Below, one piece after another: positions 14,684 through 24,158 of a stretch of DNA of 64,000 nt. The notes under the pieces are model-generated. The model was not told where the DNA came from. It saw only the letters and a list, made by a program, of their open reading frames with translations, and ran no database searches. Each line of letters begins with the position of its first letter. Position 1 is the stretch's first letter. The stretch comes from Clostridia bacterium (lineage in GTDB: Bacteria > Bacillota > Clostridia > Christensenellales > CAG-917): positions 33,060-97,059 of the forward strand of contig CAAFLX010000019.1 in NCBI GenBank assembly GCA_900763875.1, in the 5' to 3' direction. The translations under genes and the position numbers were made by a program.

Positions 14684-16570
14684 ATGCAAATAAACCTTGC
14701 GAACATATCTGTTGAATACGACGGCGTGCCGGTGATATATCGGGCGGATTTTGTCATACACGACAAAGAAAAAATCGCGCTTGTGGGGCGCAACGGGTGC
14801 GGAAAAACTACGCTCCTTAAAGTGCTCGCGGGCGAGGTTGAGTTTCAAAGGGGAGAGGACGACGCTCCCTACGGAGTGTTTGAGAGCGGAAATCCCGTGG
14901 TGGGATTTTTGAAACAGACGAGCAACGACGACAAAAGCAAGACGATGTACGACGAGATTTTGGACGCGTATGCCGATTTGATTCAAATCGAAAAGGATAT
15001 GGAAAGCGCGCGTTGTGTTCTTGAAAACGATTCAAGCGAGCAAAACGTGCGGCGGTATTCGAGGCTGTGCGAGCAATTCGAGCGCGAGGGCGGATACACC
15101 TACAAAAAAGAGTATCTCACGGCGGTGAAGAAGTTTGGATTTTCAAACGAGGATATGCAAAAGCGGCTTGGCGAGTTTTCGGGCGGACAGCGCACCAAGA
15201 TTGCGCTTTTGAAACTATTGTTGTCAAAACCCGACGTGCTGCTTTTGGACGAGCCGACCAACCACCTCGATTTGGAGGCGATAGAGTGGCTTGAAAACTA
15301 TCTTTGCGCCTACAAAAAGTCCTGCGTGATAGTGTCGCACGACCGTATGTTTTTGGACAAAATCGTCAACGTCGTATATGAAATCGAGTATGGCGAAACA
15401 AAGCGATATCAGGGCAACTACACCTCTTTTATGGCTCAAAAGCAAATGGCGTACGACAAGGCTCTCAAAGATTCGATGATGCGAAAAAAAGAGATTGACA
15501 GACTTTCCGCGCTCGTTGAAAAATTCCGCTATAAGGCAAACAAAGCGGCAATGGCGCAGGCAAAACTCAAACAAATCGAGCGCATAGGAGAGGTTGGCAC
15601 GCCGAGCAGTTTTGATACGGCAACTTTTCAAACCAACTTCCAACCCGAACGCGAAACGGTTGAAAAAGCGGTGGTTTTAGACAAACTTGTTTTCGGATAT
15701 GACAAACCGCTCGGAGAGATAAACACCGTTATCAAAAGGGGAGAGAAAGTCGGTATAATCGGGCAAAACGGTTGCGGAAAATCAACGCTTGTAAAAACGA
15801 TTATGCACAAGCTCAAACCGCTTGGCGGCAGCGCGACTTTCGGGCTACACGCAAAGGTCGGATATTTTGACCAAACCTCAACCCAAAGTTTTTCTAAGCT
15901 GACGGTGCTCGAAGATTTTCAAAACGAGTTTCCTATGCTCTCCAACACCGAGGCTCGCAGTGCGCTCGGCGCGTTTATGCTGACGGGCGACGATGTGTTC
16001 AAGCACATATGCGATTTGTCGGGCGGTGAAAAAGTGCGTCTTGCTCTTTGCAAAATTTTGAGGAAAAAACCAAATATTCTCATTCTCGACGAGCCGACAA
16101 ACCATATGGACATCATCGGCAAAGAAACGCTTGAAAAACTGCTTTCAAACTATCAAGGCACGGTGATAACGGTTTCGCACGATAGGTATTTCATCAACCG
16201 CGTATGCGACAGGCTTATAGTTTTCGGAGATAAAATCGACCTTTTCGATGGCAAATATTCCGACTATGAATCGAGCAAAAAGGAGGAAGAAACCCCCGTT
16301 GCTTTTGCCAAATCCACCGAGCAAAAGAAGAAAGATAAGCCCGTTTCTCAAAGCAAAGAAGAAGCAAGACGAGCGCACAGAATGAGTTTTTTGGAAGGCA
16401 AAATGGACGTGCTCAACAAGCAAATCGCCGCTCTTCAAGACGTGTTGAGCAACGATTCGAGCGTTTTCAGCAACTATGCAAAGATTGCCGAAATCGATGC
16501 TCAAATTGCCGCTCTTCAAGAAAAACTGTCGCCACTCGAAGAAGAATGGCTTGAATTATCCGAAAAATAA
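14684..16570 (+). CDS. ABC-F family ATPase (ribosome-associated)
   Basis: A 628-residue soluble protein with two ABC ATPase domains and no membrane segments. Walker A motifs are GRNGCGKTT (about residues 35-43) and GQNGCGKST (about 357-365). Signatures are FSGGQR and LSGGEK. Walker B motifs are LLLDEPTNHLD and LILDEPTNHMD. A charged P-site tRNA-interaction linker lies between the domains, and a Lys/Glu-rich coiled coil forms the C-terminal 100 residues. ABC-F proteins act in the ribosomal E site to relieve stalling or protect from antibiotics. The layout is closest to the YdiF/Uup type and gives no direct sign of drug resistance. It is cotranscribed with the dehydrogenase. Confidence 0.92.
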   Translation: MQINLANISVEYDGVPVIYRADFVIHDKEKIALVGRNGCGKTTLLKVLAGEVEFQRGEDDAPYGVFESGNPVVGFLKQTSNDDKSKTMYDEILDAYADLIQIEKDMESARCVLENDSSEQNVRRYSRLCEQFEREGGYTYKKEYLTAVKKFGFSNEDMQKRLGEFSGGQRTKIALLKLLLSKPDVLLLDEPTNHLDLEAIEWLENYLCAYKKSCVIVSHDRMFLDKIVNVVYEIEYGETKRYQGNYTSFMAQKQMAYDKALKDSMMRKKEIDRLSALVEKFRYKANKAAMAQAKLKQIERIGEVGTPSSFDTATFQTNFQPERETVEKAVVLDKLVFGYDKPLGEINTVIKRGEKVGIIGQNGCGKSTLVKTIMHKLKPLGGSATFGLHAKVGYFDQTSTQSFSKLTVLEDFQNEFPMLSNTEARSALGAFMLTGDDVFKHICDLSGGEKVRLALCKILRKKPNILILDEPTNHMDIIGKETLEKLLSNYQGTVITVSHDRYFINRVCDRLIVFGDKIDLFDGKYSDYESSKKEEETPVAFAKSTEQKKKDKPVSQSKEEARRAHRMSFLEGKMDVLNKQIAALQDVLSNDSSVFSNYAKIAEIDAQIAALQEKLSPLEEEWLELSEK

Positions 16571-16670
16571 AATTATCAAAAACGACAGTTTAGCGGTGCA
16601 AAAAGCATAGATGAACAAGCTGTTTTGCCAAAAAGACGAAAAAATCGCAGATGCGAAAACATAAATTGCC

Positions 16671-16706
16671 AACAAAAAAAGAGTGCCGAAAGCACTCTTT
16701 TTTGTT
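16671..16706. terminator. Bidirectional terminator after the ABC-F gene and the 1330-residue gene
   Basis: Stem AACAAAAAAAGAGTGC/GCACTCTTTTTTGTT with a 5-nt loop lies between two converging genes. Confidence 0.85.
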
Positions 16707-16720
16707 GAGATAGTTTTGCT

Positions 16721-19700
16721 TTATGCCGAATAGCCGTATGCTTTTTCAAGGTTGACGACAATGCCTGCGTTTTGTTTGTATTCAAGGCTCTTGAAGAAGT
16801 TGGCAAGTGTTATCGGCTCGATTGCGGATTTGACTTTTGCGTCCACGTCGGCAACGTTTGCATAGGTGAGAAGTTCGCCCATCGTCATATTTGTGAACGC
16901 GCCCTCGACGTCGCGGCTGAGGTTGTTGAGAGAGCTGTTTCTAAACTTGTAGAACAAACTGCCCTCGGTCACGTCCATAAGGTCGCTTATCTTTGCGTCC
17001 TTGACAACGCCGTTGATGTTGGCGATTGTCACTTGATTTTTGGCGAGCATTCGGAGCACTGCCTCGCTCTTTTCGTGCTCGACTTCAACGCGGTTGGTTG
17101 CAGAGAGGGGAGCATAGTGTTCGAGTGGAGATTCATATGATTCGCCGTTTTTCAAATACACTTCGTTGGCAACGGCAAGATAGCCCACGACGGTTTTGTA
17201 TCTTTGCACGCTCGTGCCGTGCTCTGCCTCGACGTAAGCAACGGGCTTGTTGTTGATGATGACGACATCGCCTGCCGCGTCCTGCACGTAGATGTTTTCA
17301 CAGTACTGCTTGGAGTAGAGCGGTTCGTCTTTTTGGCGTTTATAGGCGTTTGTTCCGTCGTCGGGAGTTGACGCGTCAACGTAGCAAGTTTCGTCAACAC
17401 GTTCGTACATATCCGCATCGAGGTGGGTGAGTTTTGTCGGGTCGTAAGGCTCGTATATGCCGTTGACGAGGACGTACAAACCGCTGTCCGAATAGGTTTT
17501 TGCCTCGATTGCGCCCACATCGGTGCTTGCAACTCTCTTGTAGATTTTGTCGGTTGAGAGTGTTGTTGAGGGTGGAGTTAAGCTAACGTGCGGGTTTTGC
17601 GCAATGACGTAGGTGCAAAGCGCAAGGTTGTGTACGTATTCGTTGTGGACTAGGTCATGATAGTACGCGTTGCCGCCAAACAGATCGGTGTCCTTCGGGT
17701 CGGTGACTTGAACGTATTTATATGTTGTCGTACCGCTTGGCGTAAGAGTTGTCACCTTTTCAAAGCGATAGCCACGCTTTATGTATTTTCCTGTTTTGTC
17801 GTAGACGAACGTGTAGTCTTGCTCTTTTCCGTCAACCATTTCTTTGCCCATAGACGGCACGATAAACCTGTCCGATTCAACGACGGCGGCTGTGTCCGTG
17901 CGTGTTTTTACGGTTGAGAATTCGTACACGTCGATAAGCTCTGAAAGGAGCATATCTTTCATCACAATTTCCATTGCGGAGGAGAGGTTGTCCACCTTGA
18001 CGTAGGCAAGGCGTTTGATGACCGACGAGCTTGTTCCCTCGCTCGTGACTTTGAAGTTTTGGTATTTTGCATCAACCGTTGTTGAGTCGAAAGCCTCGTT
18101 TTGGCGCATATACACGTCATTGTTCACGTCATAATAGAAGTATGACGTTGTGGGATTGGCGGTTTCGTCCCTTGCCATAAGGTCGATGTCAACGTCCATA
18201 ACGTCGCCGAGAGTGAGAGAGGAAAATGCGTTTGAAAATTCACCCAAAGACGAGTACGCCAAGCGTTGAAGCACCTTTGACGAGGGCTTATAGCTTGCGT
18301 CGGACGGGTCTTCTTTCACACAGTCGAATCGCTCGATGCCGCTGTGAAGCGCCGTGTTGTAGAGCGTGAAATAGAAGGGGTGGGCAAACTTGCCGCTTGC
18401 GGACGGAACATAATTGCCATCGCTATTCTTTTCAAAGCGGTCGGCGGTGAAGTGCTCGTTGTTGTCGCAATACACATATTTGTCGCTCTCGACCACCTTG
18501 ACGTATCTGCCGTTGGCGTTTTTGGTGTATTTGTAGAATTGAATGTCGATTGTTTCGGCAAGGGTGAGGTTGTTTGCAACCGTGCCTAGGTCTTTTACAA
18601 GGCACTCGCGCGCCGCAAGCGATTTCATTATTCGCGCGGAATCGTCATTGATTTCAATGACTTCGTCCACTTTGAGAGTGTCCACCACCGAGCTTAAATT
18701 GTTGAGGGTTGCGTCCTTTTTGGAGAGGGTTTTCATAAGAGCGTTGTCGCCTGCTTTGATGCGGACAAGCTCGTCGAAATACATATTGTTAAGCTCCGTG
18801 CCTATGTTTTTGAGGGTGTAGCCGCGCCTTGCCATTTGTTGAAGCGCAAGAGCAGTTTCGCCCTCGACAAGGGAGTATCTCGTTGCGCTCGCCCCGTCCG
18901 TTTTCTCATCGTAGAGGCGGAATCTTTGGAGTTTTACAAAGCCGCCGTTTGCGTCGGCAACGTAGTTTTCGCCGTCTTTTGCAAATCTTTCAAAGGGCGT
19001 GCCGTCCTCGTTGACGTGGGCAAACTCGTTGAAAGGAACGTATACGTCGATTGCAACGTACGCGCCGTCCGTGGCAGGCGTGTATTTGTCATAAACTATG
19101 TCAAGCACCTCGCCGATTGTGAGGGTGTCCACGATTGTTGACATATCGTTGAGCGTGCAACCGCGCTTTTTGAGTGCTTTGAGAATGGTTGCCGACTCGT
19201 CGTTTACGTCGATAAGCTCGTCAATCTTGAGGGTGTTGATTTTCGTGCCGATTTCGGTGATTTTGCAGTCCTTGAGAGCAATTATTGCTTTGGACGTGCC
19301 CGGTTTCGAGGTGTCCACAACGTCGCCGACGGTGAGAGAGTTGAGCAATTTATCCGCTTTTTGCAGCTCCACAACGCTCATATGCGCCACGATTTGCAGT
19401 ATGGTTGCCGACGTGCCTCTATGCGTGCGCAACCACGCAGTTCCGCTTGCGGTTTCGCCCTCTTCTAGGGTGCGGAGCATGCTGTCTTTGGTTATGGGGC
19501 TGTCGGTGATATAATATTGCGCGCTTTCTTCGAGCGTGCCGTCCTCAAGAGTGTATTTGACGGATTGCACGTCCAGCTTGCCGTCCGCCGTCGGAGTGGG
19601 AATTGCGCCCCAAACTATATCTTTGACGGGGGTAAACGCTTTTTGAACGAGGGTGTAATTTGCCCCGTCAAACGTCGATATACGGTTTGCGTAAGTGACG

Positions 19701-20713
19701 AGGAACAAGTCGTTGATGTTTTCAGGGACGGTTGTCGGAGTTTTGTACAAGACGTGGCGGAAGAACGCTTTGCCTGATTCGTCGGCATTGAAAGAGTCGG
19801 CATAGCAGGAGTTGTCAACCACGTATTTCACGCTTTCGGAGCCGTCCTCTGCCTTGACCGTCTTTTTGATATAGCGAAGTTCTTTTTCGTCGAGTTTGTC
19901 GGTCGTGCCGTCGCCGTCGGTGTCTTTTGCGCCTGCAATATAGGTTTCAACGCCGAGAGCGGGGGAGTAGGATTTGTTTTTTAGCTCGGCAAGAGAAACT
20001 TGCTCGTAGGAGTCCGCCTTGACGTACACTTGGTTTTTGCCTTGCGCGATAAAGGAGTCGGAGTCAACGTCGAGGAGCTTGTCGAGGGTGATTGCGTTCA
20101 CCACCGAGCCGAACGAGGACAAAGACACGTCTTGCACGGTTGCGATGAGTTTGTTGTCGCCCGTGCCGATGTCGATGCCGAAGTTGTCCTTGATTTTACG
20201 CACGGACAAATCGCCGTTCAACGCACCCATAATGTTGTTGATTGCGCCTTGAAAGTTGTTGCCCAGGTTGTCGTTGAGTATGGGCAAACCGAAGGAGGAA
20301 AAATCAACGCCGGCAAGACCGCTCACGTCGTTGAGTGTGAAGGAATTGACAACGATTGACATATCGCCCAGCATCTCTTTTAGGGGAGCGGTGTAGAAGG
20401 CTTTGTTTGTGAAGTCTATGCCGCTTATACCCTTAAAAAGCGCGATGCCGTAGTGGTCGTACAGTTTTTCGAGCGTTAGCGAATCAAGCCCCTGAACGTC
20501 GGCGATTATGCTCTTGACTGCGTCAAGAATGGTTTGGTTGTACAGCGTGCTGTCGGGAGAGATAATATCCTCTTGCGTGAATTTTTGTTGGAGCTGACCA
20601 ACCGTCGTGGACGTGCCAAGCACAACCACCACGCCGCCTATTGCGAGGACGAAGAGTATGATGCCGATCACCATACCCAGCACAAAAGTTAAAGTTCCGC
20701 GAAGTACTCTCAT
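16721..20713 (-). CDS. Giant membrane-anchored repeat protein, function unknown
   Basis: A 1330-residue protein with one N-terminal membrane helix (about residues 8-34) and no other obvious membrane segment, so nearly the whole chain should lie outside the membrane. It is built from many diverged repeats of the form SLTLGDVxDV..(D)DSAxILKxLAxRGxTLxDLGT, spaced irregularly and separated by beta-rich inserts. Examples are LKIDELIDVNDESATILKAL and LKVDEVIEINDDSARIMKSL. It follows the CvpA-like gene by about 50 nt and is probably cotranscribed. I recognise no family; a surface scaffold or adhesin is possible. Confidence 0.7.
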   Translation of the reverse strand: MRVLRGTLTFVLGMVIGIILFVLAIGGVVVVLGTSTTVGQLQQKFTQEDIISPDSTLYNQTILDAVKSIIADVQGLDSLTLEKLYDHYGIALFKGISGIDFTNKAFYTAPLKEMLGDMSIVVNSFTLNDVSGLAGVDFSSFGLPILNDNLGNNFQGAINNIMGALNGDLSVRKIKDNFGIDIGTGDNKLIATVQDVSLSSFGSVVNAITLDKLLDVDSDSFIAQGKNQVYVKADSYEQVSLAELKNKSYSPALGVETYIAGAKDTDGDGTTDKLDEKELRYIKKTVKAEDGSESVKYVVDNSCYADSFNADESGKAFFRHVLYKTPTTVPENINDLFLVTYANRISTFDGANYTLVQKAFTPVKDIVWGAIPTPTADGKLDVQSVKYTLEDGTLEESAQYYITDSPITKDSMLRTLEEGETASGTAWLRTHRGTSATILQIVAHMSVVELQKADKLLNSLTVGDVVDTSKPGTSKAIIALKDCKITEIGTKINTLKIDELIDVNDESATILKALKKRGCTLNDMSTIVDTLTIGEVLDIVYDKYTPATDGAYVAIDVYVPFNEFAHVNEDGTPFERFAKDGENYVADANGGFVKLQRFRLYDEKTDGASATRYSLVEGETALALQQMARRGYTLKNIGTELNNMYFDELVRIKAGDNALMKTLSKKDATLNNLSSVVDTLKVDEVIEINDDSARIMKSLAARECLVKDLGTVANNLTLAETIDIQFYKYTKNANGRYVKVVESDKYVYCDNNEHFTADRFEKNSDGNYVPSASGKFAHPFYFTLYNTALHSGIERFDCVKEDPSDASYKPSSKVLQRLAYSSLGEFSNAFSSLTLGDVMDVDIDLMARDETANPTTSYFYYDVNNDVYMRQNEAFDSTTVDAKYQNFKVTSEGTSSSVIKRLAYVKVDNLSSAMEIVMKDMLLSELIDVYEFSTVKTRTDTAAVVESDRFIVPSMGKEMVDGKEQDYTFVYDKTGKYIKRGYRFEKVTTLTPSGTTTYKYVQVTDPKDTDLFGGNAYYHDLVHNEYVHNLALCTYVIAQNPHVSLTPPSTTLSTDKIYKRVASTDVGAIEAKTYSDSGLYVLVNGIYEPYDPTKLTHLDADMYERVDETCYVDASTPDDGTNAYKRQKDEPLYSKQYCENIYVQDAAGDVVIINNKPVAYVEAEHGTSVQRYKTVVGYLAVANEVYLKNGESYESPLEHYAPLSATNRVEVEHEKSEAVLRMLAKNQVTIANINGVVKDAKISDLMDVTEGSLFYKFRNSSLNNLSRDVEGAFTNMTMGELLTYANVADVDAKVKSAIEPITLANFFKSLEYKQNAGIVVNLEKAYGYSA

Positions 20714-20766
20714 AAAAAATTACTCCCAAATATCAAACGCACCCGCAAAGGCAGGCGCGCGTTTTG

Positions 20767-21552
20767 TCAACCGAAAATTTCGGTGAAAAGTTTTGCAACA
20801 GGATTGTTTTGATAAAAATATCCGCAAACCGTCGAGGAGGTCAACGCCTCGTCCACGGCGGGTATTTTGCCTTTTAGAGTGTTTAGAATTGCAAGCACCA
20901 ACAGTATGAACACAAACGCAAACGCCGTTGACACTATACCGCCAAAAACTCTGTCCACAGCAACCAGCCCCTTTGATTCGGACGAGTGCATTTTGCCAAA
21001 TATCTTGCGCAAAATCCAACATAAAAGGTGCAAAATTATGCAGTAGACAACAAACATAATCACTGCAACGATGATGTCCGACACAAACGTGCCCGCAACG
21101 CCGCCGATTGTCTGTCCGTCATCGGTGATAAACGACTTTGCAAGCCACACGGCAAACTTGCCTTTCAGCGAGGACGTGATGCCCGTTCCCACGCTGCTTT
21201 CAAGGGGCTGTTCTTTTGTGCCTTCTTCGGTTGTCACCGTCACCCAGTATGACTTTTCGCCCGTGTTCGGGTCGATGCGCATGTTTATCGGCAAAGCAAA
21301 CAATTGGTCGCCGCTCTCGAACTTTTGAGTGATGGACGATTCCATTTTTTGAAAAACGTCGATATTGCGCACCTTGTCGAAAGTCGGGGTTATCAAAAGC
21401 AAGGCGGCAAGCATAATGGCAACACTCAAAAAGAAGCCTTTGAACGATTTTGAAAAGCCTCTGATAAGTCCGAGTATCAAGCCGAGCGCGACGATTGCAA
21501 AAAACGCAATATCGGCGTACGGCACGTCTGCCGAAAGCAGTGAAAGTGGCAT
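20767..21552 (-). CDS. CvpA-family membrane protein
   Basis: A 261-residue protein with four predicted membrane helices: two near the N-terminus (about residues 12-50) and two in the second half (about 155-180 and 205-230). An 80-residue extracellular loop separates the pairs. The SDxxFxxxxxxGLxxGxxRGFxKS start is typical of CvpA/colicin V production proteins; their role in Gram-positives is poorly defined and linked to envelope processes. I start at ATG 21552 because GGGAGA sits 7 nt upstream, whereas the ATG four codons earlier has no RBS. A GCGCGC-AAGA-GCGCGC hairpin lies in the leader (21569-21585). Confidence 0.75.
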   Translation of the reverse strand: MPLSLLSADVPYADIAFFAIVALGLILGLIRGFSKSFKGFFLSVAIMLAALLLITPTFDKVRNIDVFQKMESSITQKFESGDQLFALPINMRIDPNTGEKSYWVTVTTEEGTKEQPLESSVGTGITSSLKGKFAVWLAKSFITDDGQTIGGVAGTFVSDIIVAVIMFVVYCIILHLLCWILRKIFGKMHSSESKGLVAVDRVFGGIVSTAFAFVFILLVLAILNTLKGKIPAVDEALTSSTVCGYFYQNNPVAKLFTEIFG

Positions 21553-21607
21553 ACAATCTCCCATCGTGCGCGCAAGAGCGCGCCCGCATTAAGTTGTGAT
21601 TATAAAC

Positions 21608-21636
21608 ATTATAACCAATTAAAAGACATTATGCAA
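21608..21636 (-). promoter_or_regulatory. Promoter of the CvpA/giant-protein operon
   Basis: On the minus strand, TTGCAT (21636-21631), a 17-bp spacer and TATAAT (21613-21608). Confidence 0.75.
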
Positions 21637-21772
21637 TAAAAAAATAAAACAAAGGAGTAATCGTACACTTGTTTGAGGATAGTCAAAAAGTGGGTGGCAA
21701 GGGCTTAAACAAAGGATAAATTTGTTGTCGTCAAACAAGAAAACTTTTCAAAAGCGGCGCATCCAATCAAAC

Positions 21773-22339
21773 TCAATTTAGGGCAGTTTTCACCATATAT
21801 GCTATTTCATTTGCCAATTTGTCAACGTAAAGTGGCGATACTGTCATAAGCTGCATCAAAGCGTCGCCGTGCTTTTGGGCTACGATGCCCAAAATGCCGA
21901 CGTCGCCGAAGCGTTCGGTTTTGCCGGTGACACCCGAGGGACATACGCCGTCGTCACGCATCACGACTTGTCCGACTTTGTCCTTTGCGCCAAGCGACGC
22001 GTCAACGGACACAATGAGCGCGTTACTGTGCGCCGCGCGTATAAAAGACATCCAATCACGCATATTTTTGCCGTTTATTTGCGCCTCGCTCGTGCCGTAC
22101 ACAAACGCAGGCACGCAGTATTTTTGCGTGAGCAATGTCCCCACGAGAGGCCCGAGCGAGTCGCCGGATATGGCGGTTGTGCCAAAGCACACGACAACAA
22201 CGTCTCTCTCGTCCTTGTTTGTGACGTGGTTGAAAAGGGTTGCGACAAAGGGCGCAAGTGGGTCGATTTCGGCATTGTTTTTTGCGATTTTTTCAAGGTT
22301 TTCTACAAGGTTTTCATTGTATTTTTCGGCACTTTTCAT
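21773..22339 (-). CDS. yyaC: YyaC-family spore protease
   Basis: A 188-residue protein of the hydrogenase-maturation-protease-like fold. VVVVCFGTTAISGDSLGPLVGTLL (first strand and Gly/Asp metal site), VYGTSEAQINGKN and SVDASLGAKDKVGQVV are hallmarks of YyaC, a GPR-like protease of spore formers. Its exact substrate is unsettled. I chose ATG 22339 because the reading frame upstream is hydrophobic junk unlike the family; no strong RBS is visible. Presence supports a spore-forming lineage. Confidence 0.8.
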   Translation of the reverse strand: MKSAEKYNENLVENLEKIAKNNAEIDPLAPFVATLFNHVTNKDERDVVVVCFGTTAISGDSLGPLVGTLLTQKYCVPAFVYGTSEAQINGKNMRDWMSFIRAAHSNALIVSVDASLGAKDKVGQVVMRDDGVCPSGVTGKTERFGDVGILGIVAQKHGDALMQLMTVSPLYVDKLANEIAYMVKTALN

Positions 22340-22496
22340 ACAAAAGTTATTGCCTTTTTTTTGCTTTTTCAAACCTGTTGCGATTTCAAATTCAAAACTC
22401 GAAAAAAAGAAAAAGCGGCTTTTGCAACAGCGCATAAGCCGCAATATCGTCCATTTTGCAAGCGAGAGTTTTGTCAAAATATCCTTTTATTGCTTG

Positions 22497-24137
22497 TCAA
22501 ATTTCTCGTTTGTATTCCTCGTCGAATTTGTATGTTTTCTTAAAAAGTGTGGCAAAGCACAAATCTTTGTGCGCATACACAAGGGCGTTGAAACTCTTTT
22601 TGCTTGCAACACGCCAAATTGCAAGCACCAAACTTACAAGCACGATTGCAACCGCCATACCCAGCGTTGCGCCGATAAAGTCCACGGCAATGTCGAAGAT
22701 ACTGCATACTCTGCCGGGGGTGAAGTGTTGTATGCTTTCGCTTATGCCTGCGTATATAAACGCGAGGGGCGGAGTGAGGGGCAAGCATAGCCACTTGCGC
22801 CTGCAAAGCAAAAACAGTGTGCCGAATATTCCGAATCCGAGCAGTGCGGACAGTCCGCCGTGCCCCAGAAATTTGCGCACCATAACGTAGGGAGAGGCAA
22901 ACAGTTTGACCTGCACGGTTTTTTCTTGCCAAACGGTGGGGTCTATGGTGCTTGTGGCGCGGATTGTCACCGAGCCGAGCCGCATCGCAGTGAGTTTGCC
23001 GTCCTTTGTCAGGGTTGCTTTTTTGCCGCTTACAACCTCCCATTTTACGTCATTTGGGTAGGCTTTGGGCGAGTGCTTGGCATAGTATTTCGTTCGATAG
23101 TTTGCAGATATCACGTCAGGGCCTGAGATAGAGATAGAAGCGGGCGGAATTTTTGCAACGGTCACCACAACGTCTTTTGACAACGAGGGGTTGAATACGG
23201 AAGTGTAGGTCAGCCTAACTTGCCCCGTTTTATGCGGTATAAACTGCTGATATTTGAAACTCAAAATAGATTTGTCGTCGGTTTCGACCGAAAAAGCATA
23301 TTGTCTTTGCGCGCCCATAGGCTCGACACTCTCCACAATATCGTGCAAATTCGTGTTGTAGTCGCCGATATAAAGAGTTGGATTTTGCTTGAACACAATA
23401 TCCGTCGGCTTGATGAAGTTGGGGTTTGGAAGAACGGTGACGGTTGTCGAAAAACTTTTGCCTGTCGTCTTGTAGGTGGCGGTGATAGTCGCAGTGCCTT
23501 CCGAAACGCCGCTGACGTAGCCGTCCACCACGGTTGCAACGTCATTATTTGAAGATTTGAATGTTGCGGCAATATAGTAGGTTGAATCGTTGTTGAGGGT
23601 GGGTTTGTGCGTTGTGCCCACCAAAAATCCCGACTTGCTTGCCGTTGGAAACTCGATTGACGGCTGCTCGACCTCGTTTGGGTGCTTGCCGTAGCTTGTC
23701 ACGCTCACAACGTCGAAAACGGACGGATTGCTTTTTAGGCGCATTGTGATTTGCGCCCAGCCGTAGCGTTTGTAGGTGACAACGCCGTTTTGGTCAACGG
23801 TGGCAACGCTCGGAGTGTCGGAGATGAATTCCACGTCCTTGTCCAGTGTATTTGACGGGATAAACTCCGCTTCGAGCTGCTCGGTTTGCCCCGTATAGAA
23901 AATGTCCGTGCTGTTGGAGAGTTTGACGCTTTGCGTGACCACCTTGCCGTTGAATTTGGTTGTCAAATCGTATTTGGAATCCAGCTTGTCGGTGACGTGT
24001 TGCGTGTTTTCCTGACTTTGCGACACGGGGACGCAAGAGCCAATCCACAAACCGCTCCACAACGCGATTGTGCACACCAACGCAATCGTCGCCAACACTT
24101 TGAGTCCTATCAAATATGTTCTATCCTTTGCAAGCAT
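22497..24137 (-). CDS. VanZ-like membrane protein with inserted Ig-like (Big_2) domains
   Basis: A 546-residue protein. The first helix (about residues 10-33) is followed by about 360 extracellular residues holding several bacterial Ig-like domains (VEFISDTPSVATVDQNGVV and DVKWEVVSGKKATLTKDGKL are Big_2 signatures). The C-terminal 145 residues carry the other VanZ helices with LGHGGLSALLGFG and the hallmark SESIQHFTPGRVCSIFDIAVDFIG. VanZ domains are tied to teicoplanin resistance or envelope lipid/glycan roles, but here the function is unknown. The Ig domains split the VanZ fold between helices 1 and 2. RBS GGGGAG precedes the ATG. Confidence 0.8.
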   Translation of the reverse strand: MLAKDRTYLIGLKVLATIALVCTIALWSGLWIGSCVPVSQSQENTQHVTDKLDSKYDLTTKFNGKVVTQSVKLSNSTDIFYTGQTEQLEAEFIPSNTLDKDVEFISDTPSVATVDQNGVVTYKRYGWAQITMRLKSNPSVFDVVSVTSYGKHPNEVEQPSIEFPTASKSGFLVGTTHKPTLNNDSTYYIAATFKSSNNDVATVVDGYVSGVSEGTATITATYKTTGKSFSTTVTVLPNPNFIKPTDIVFKQNPTLYIGDYNTNLHDIVESVEPMGAQRQYAFSVETDDKSILSFKYQQFIPHKTGQVRLTYTSVFNPSLSKDVVVTVAKIPPASISISGPDVISANYRTKYYAKHSPKAYPNDVKWEVVSGKKATLTKDGKLTAMRLGSVTIRATSTIDPTVWQEKTVQVKLFASPYVMVRKFLGHGGLSALLGFGIFGTLFLLCRRKWLCLPLTPPLAFIYAGISESIQHFTPGRVCSIFDIAVDFIGATLGMAVAIVLVSLVLAIWRVASKKSFNALVYAHKDLCFATLFKKTYKFDEEYKREI

Positions 24138-24158
24138 TCACAAACTCCCCAAATCCTA

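Noticed and set aside
14684..16570. Antibiotic-resistance ABC-F (Vga/Lsa/OptrA type)
   Set aside because: The general layout is housekeeping-like and nothing in the linker allows a resistance call by eye.
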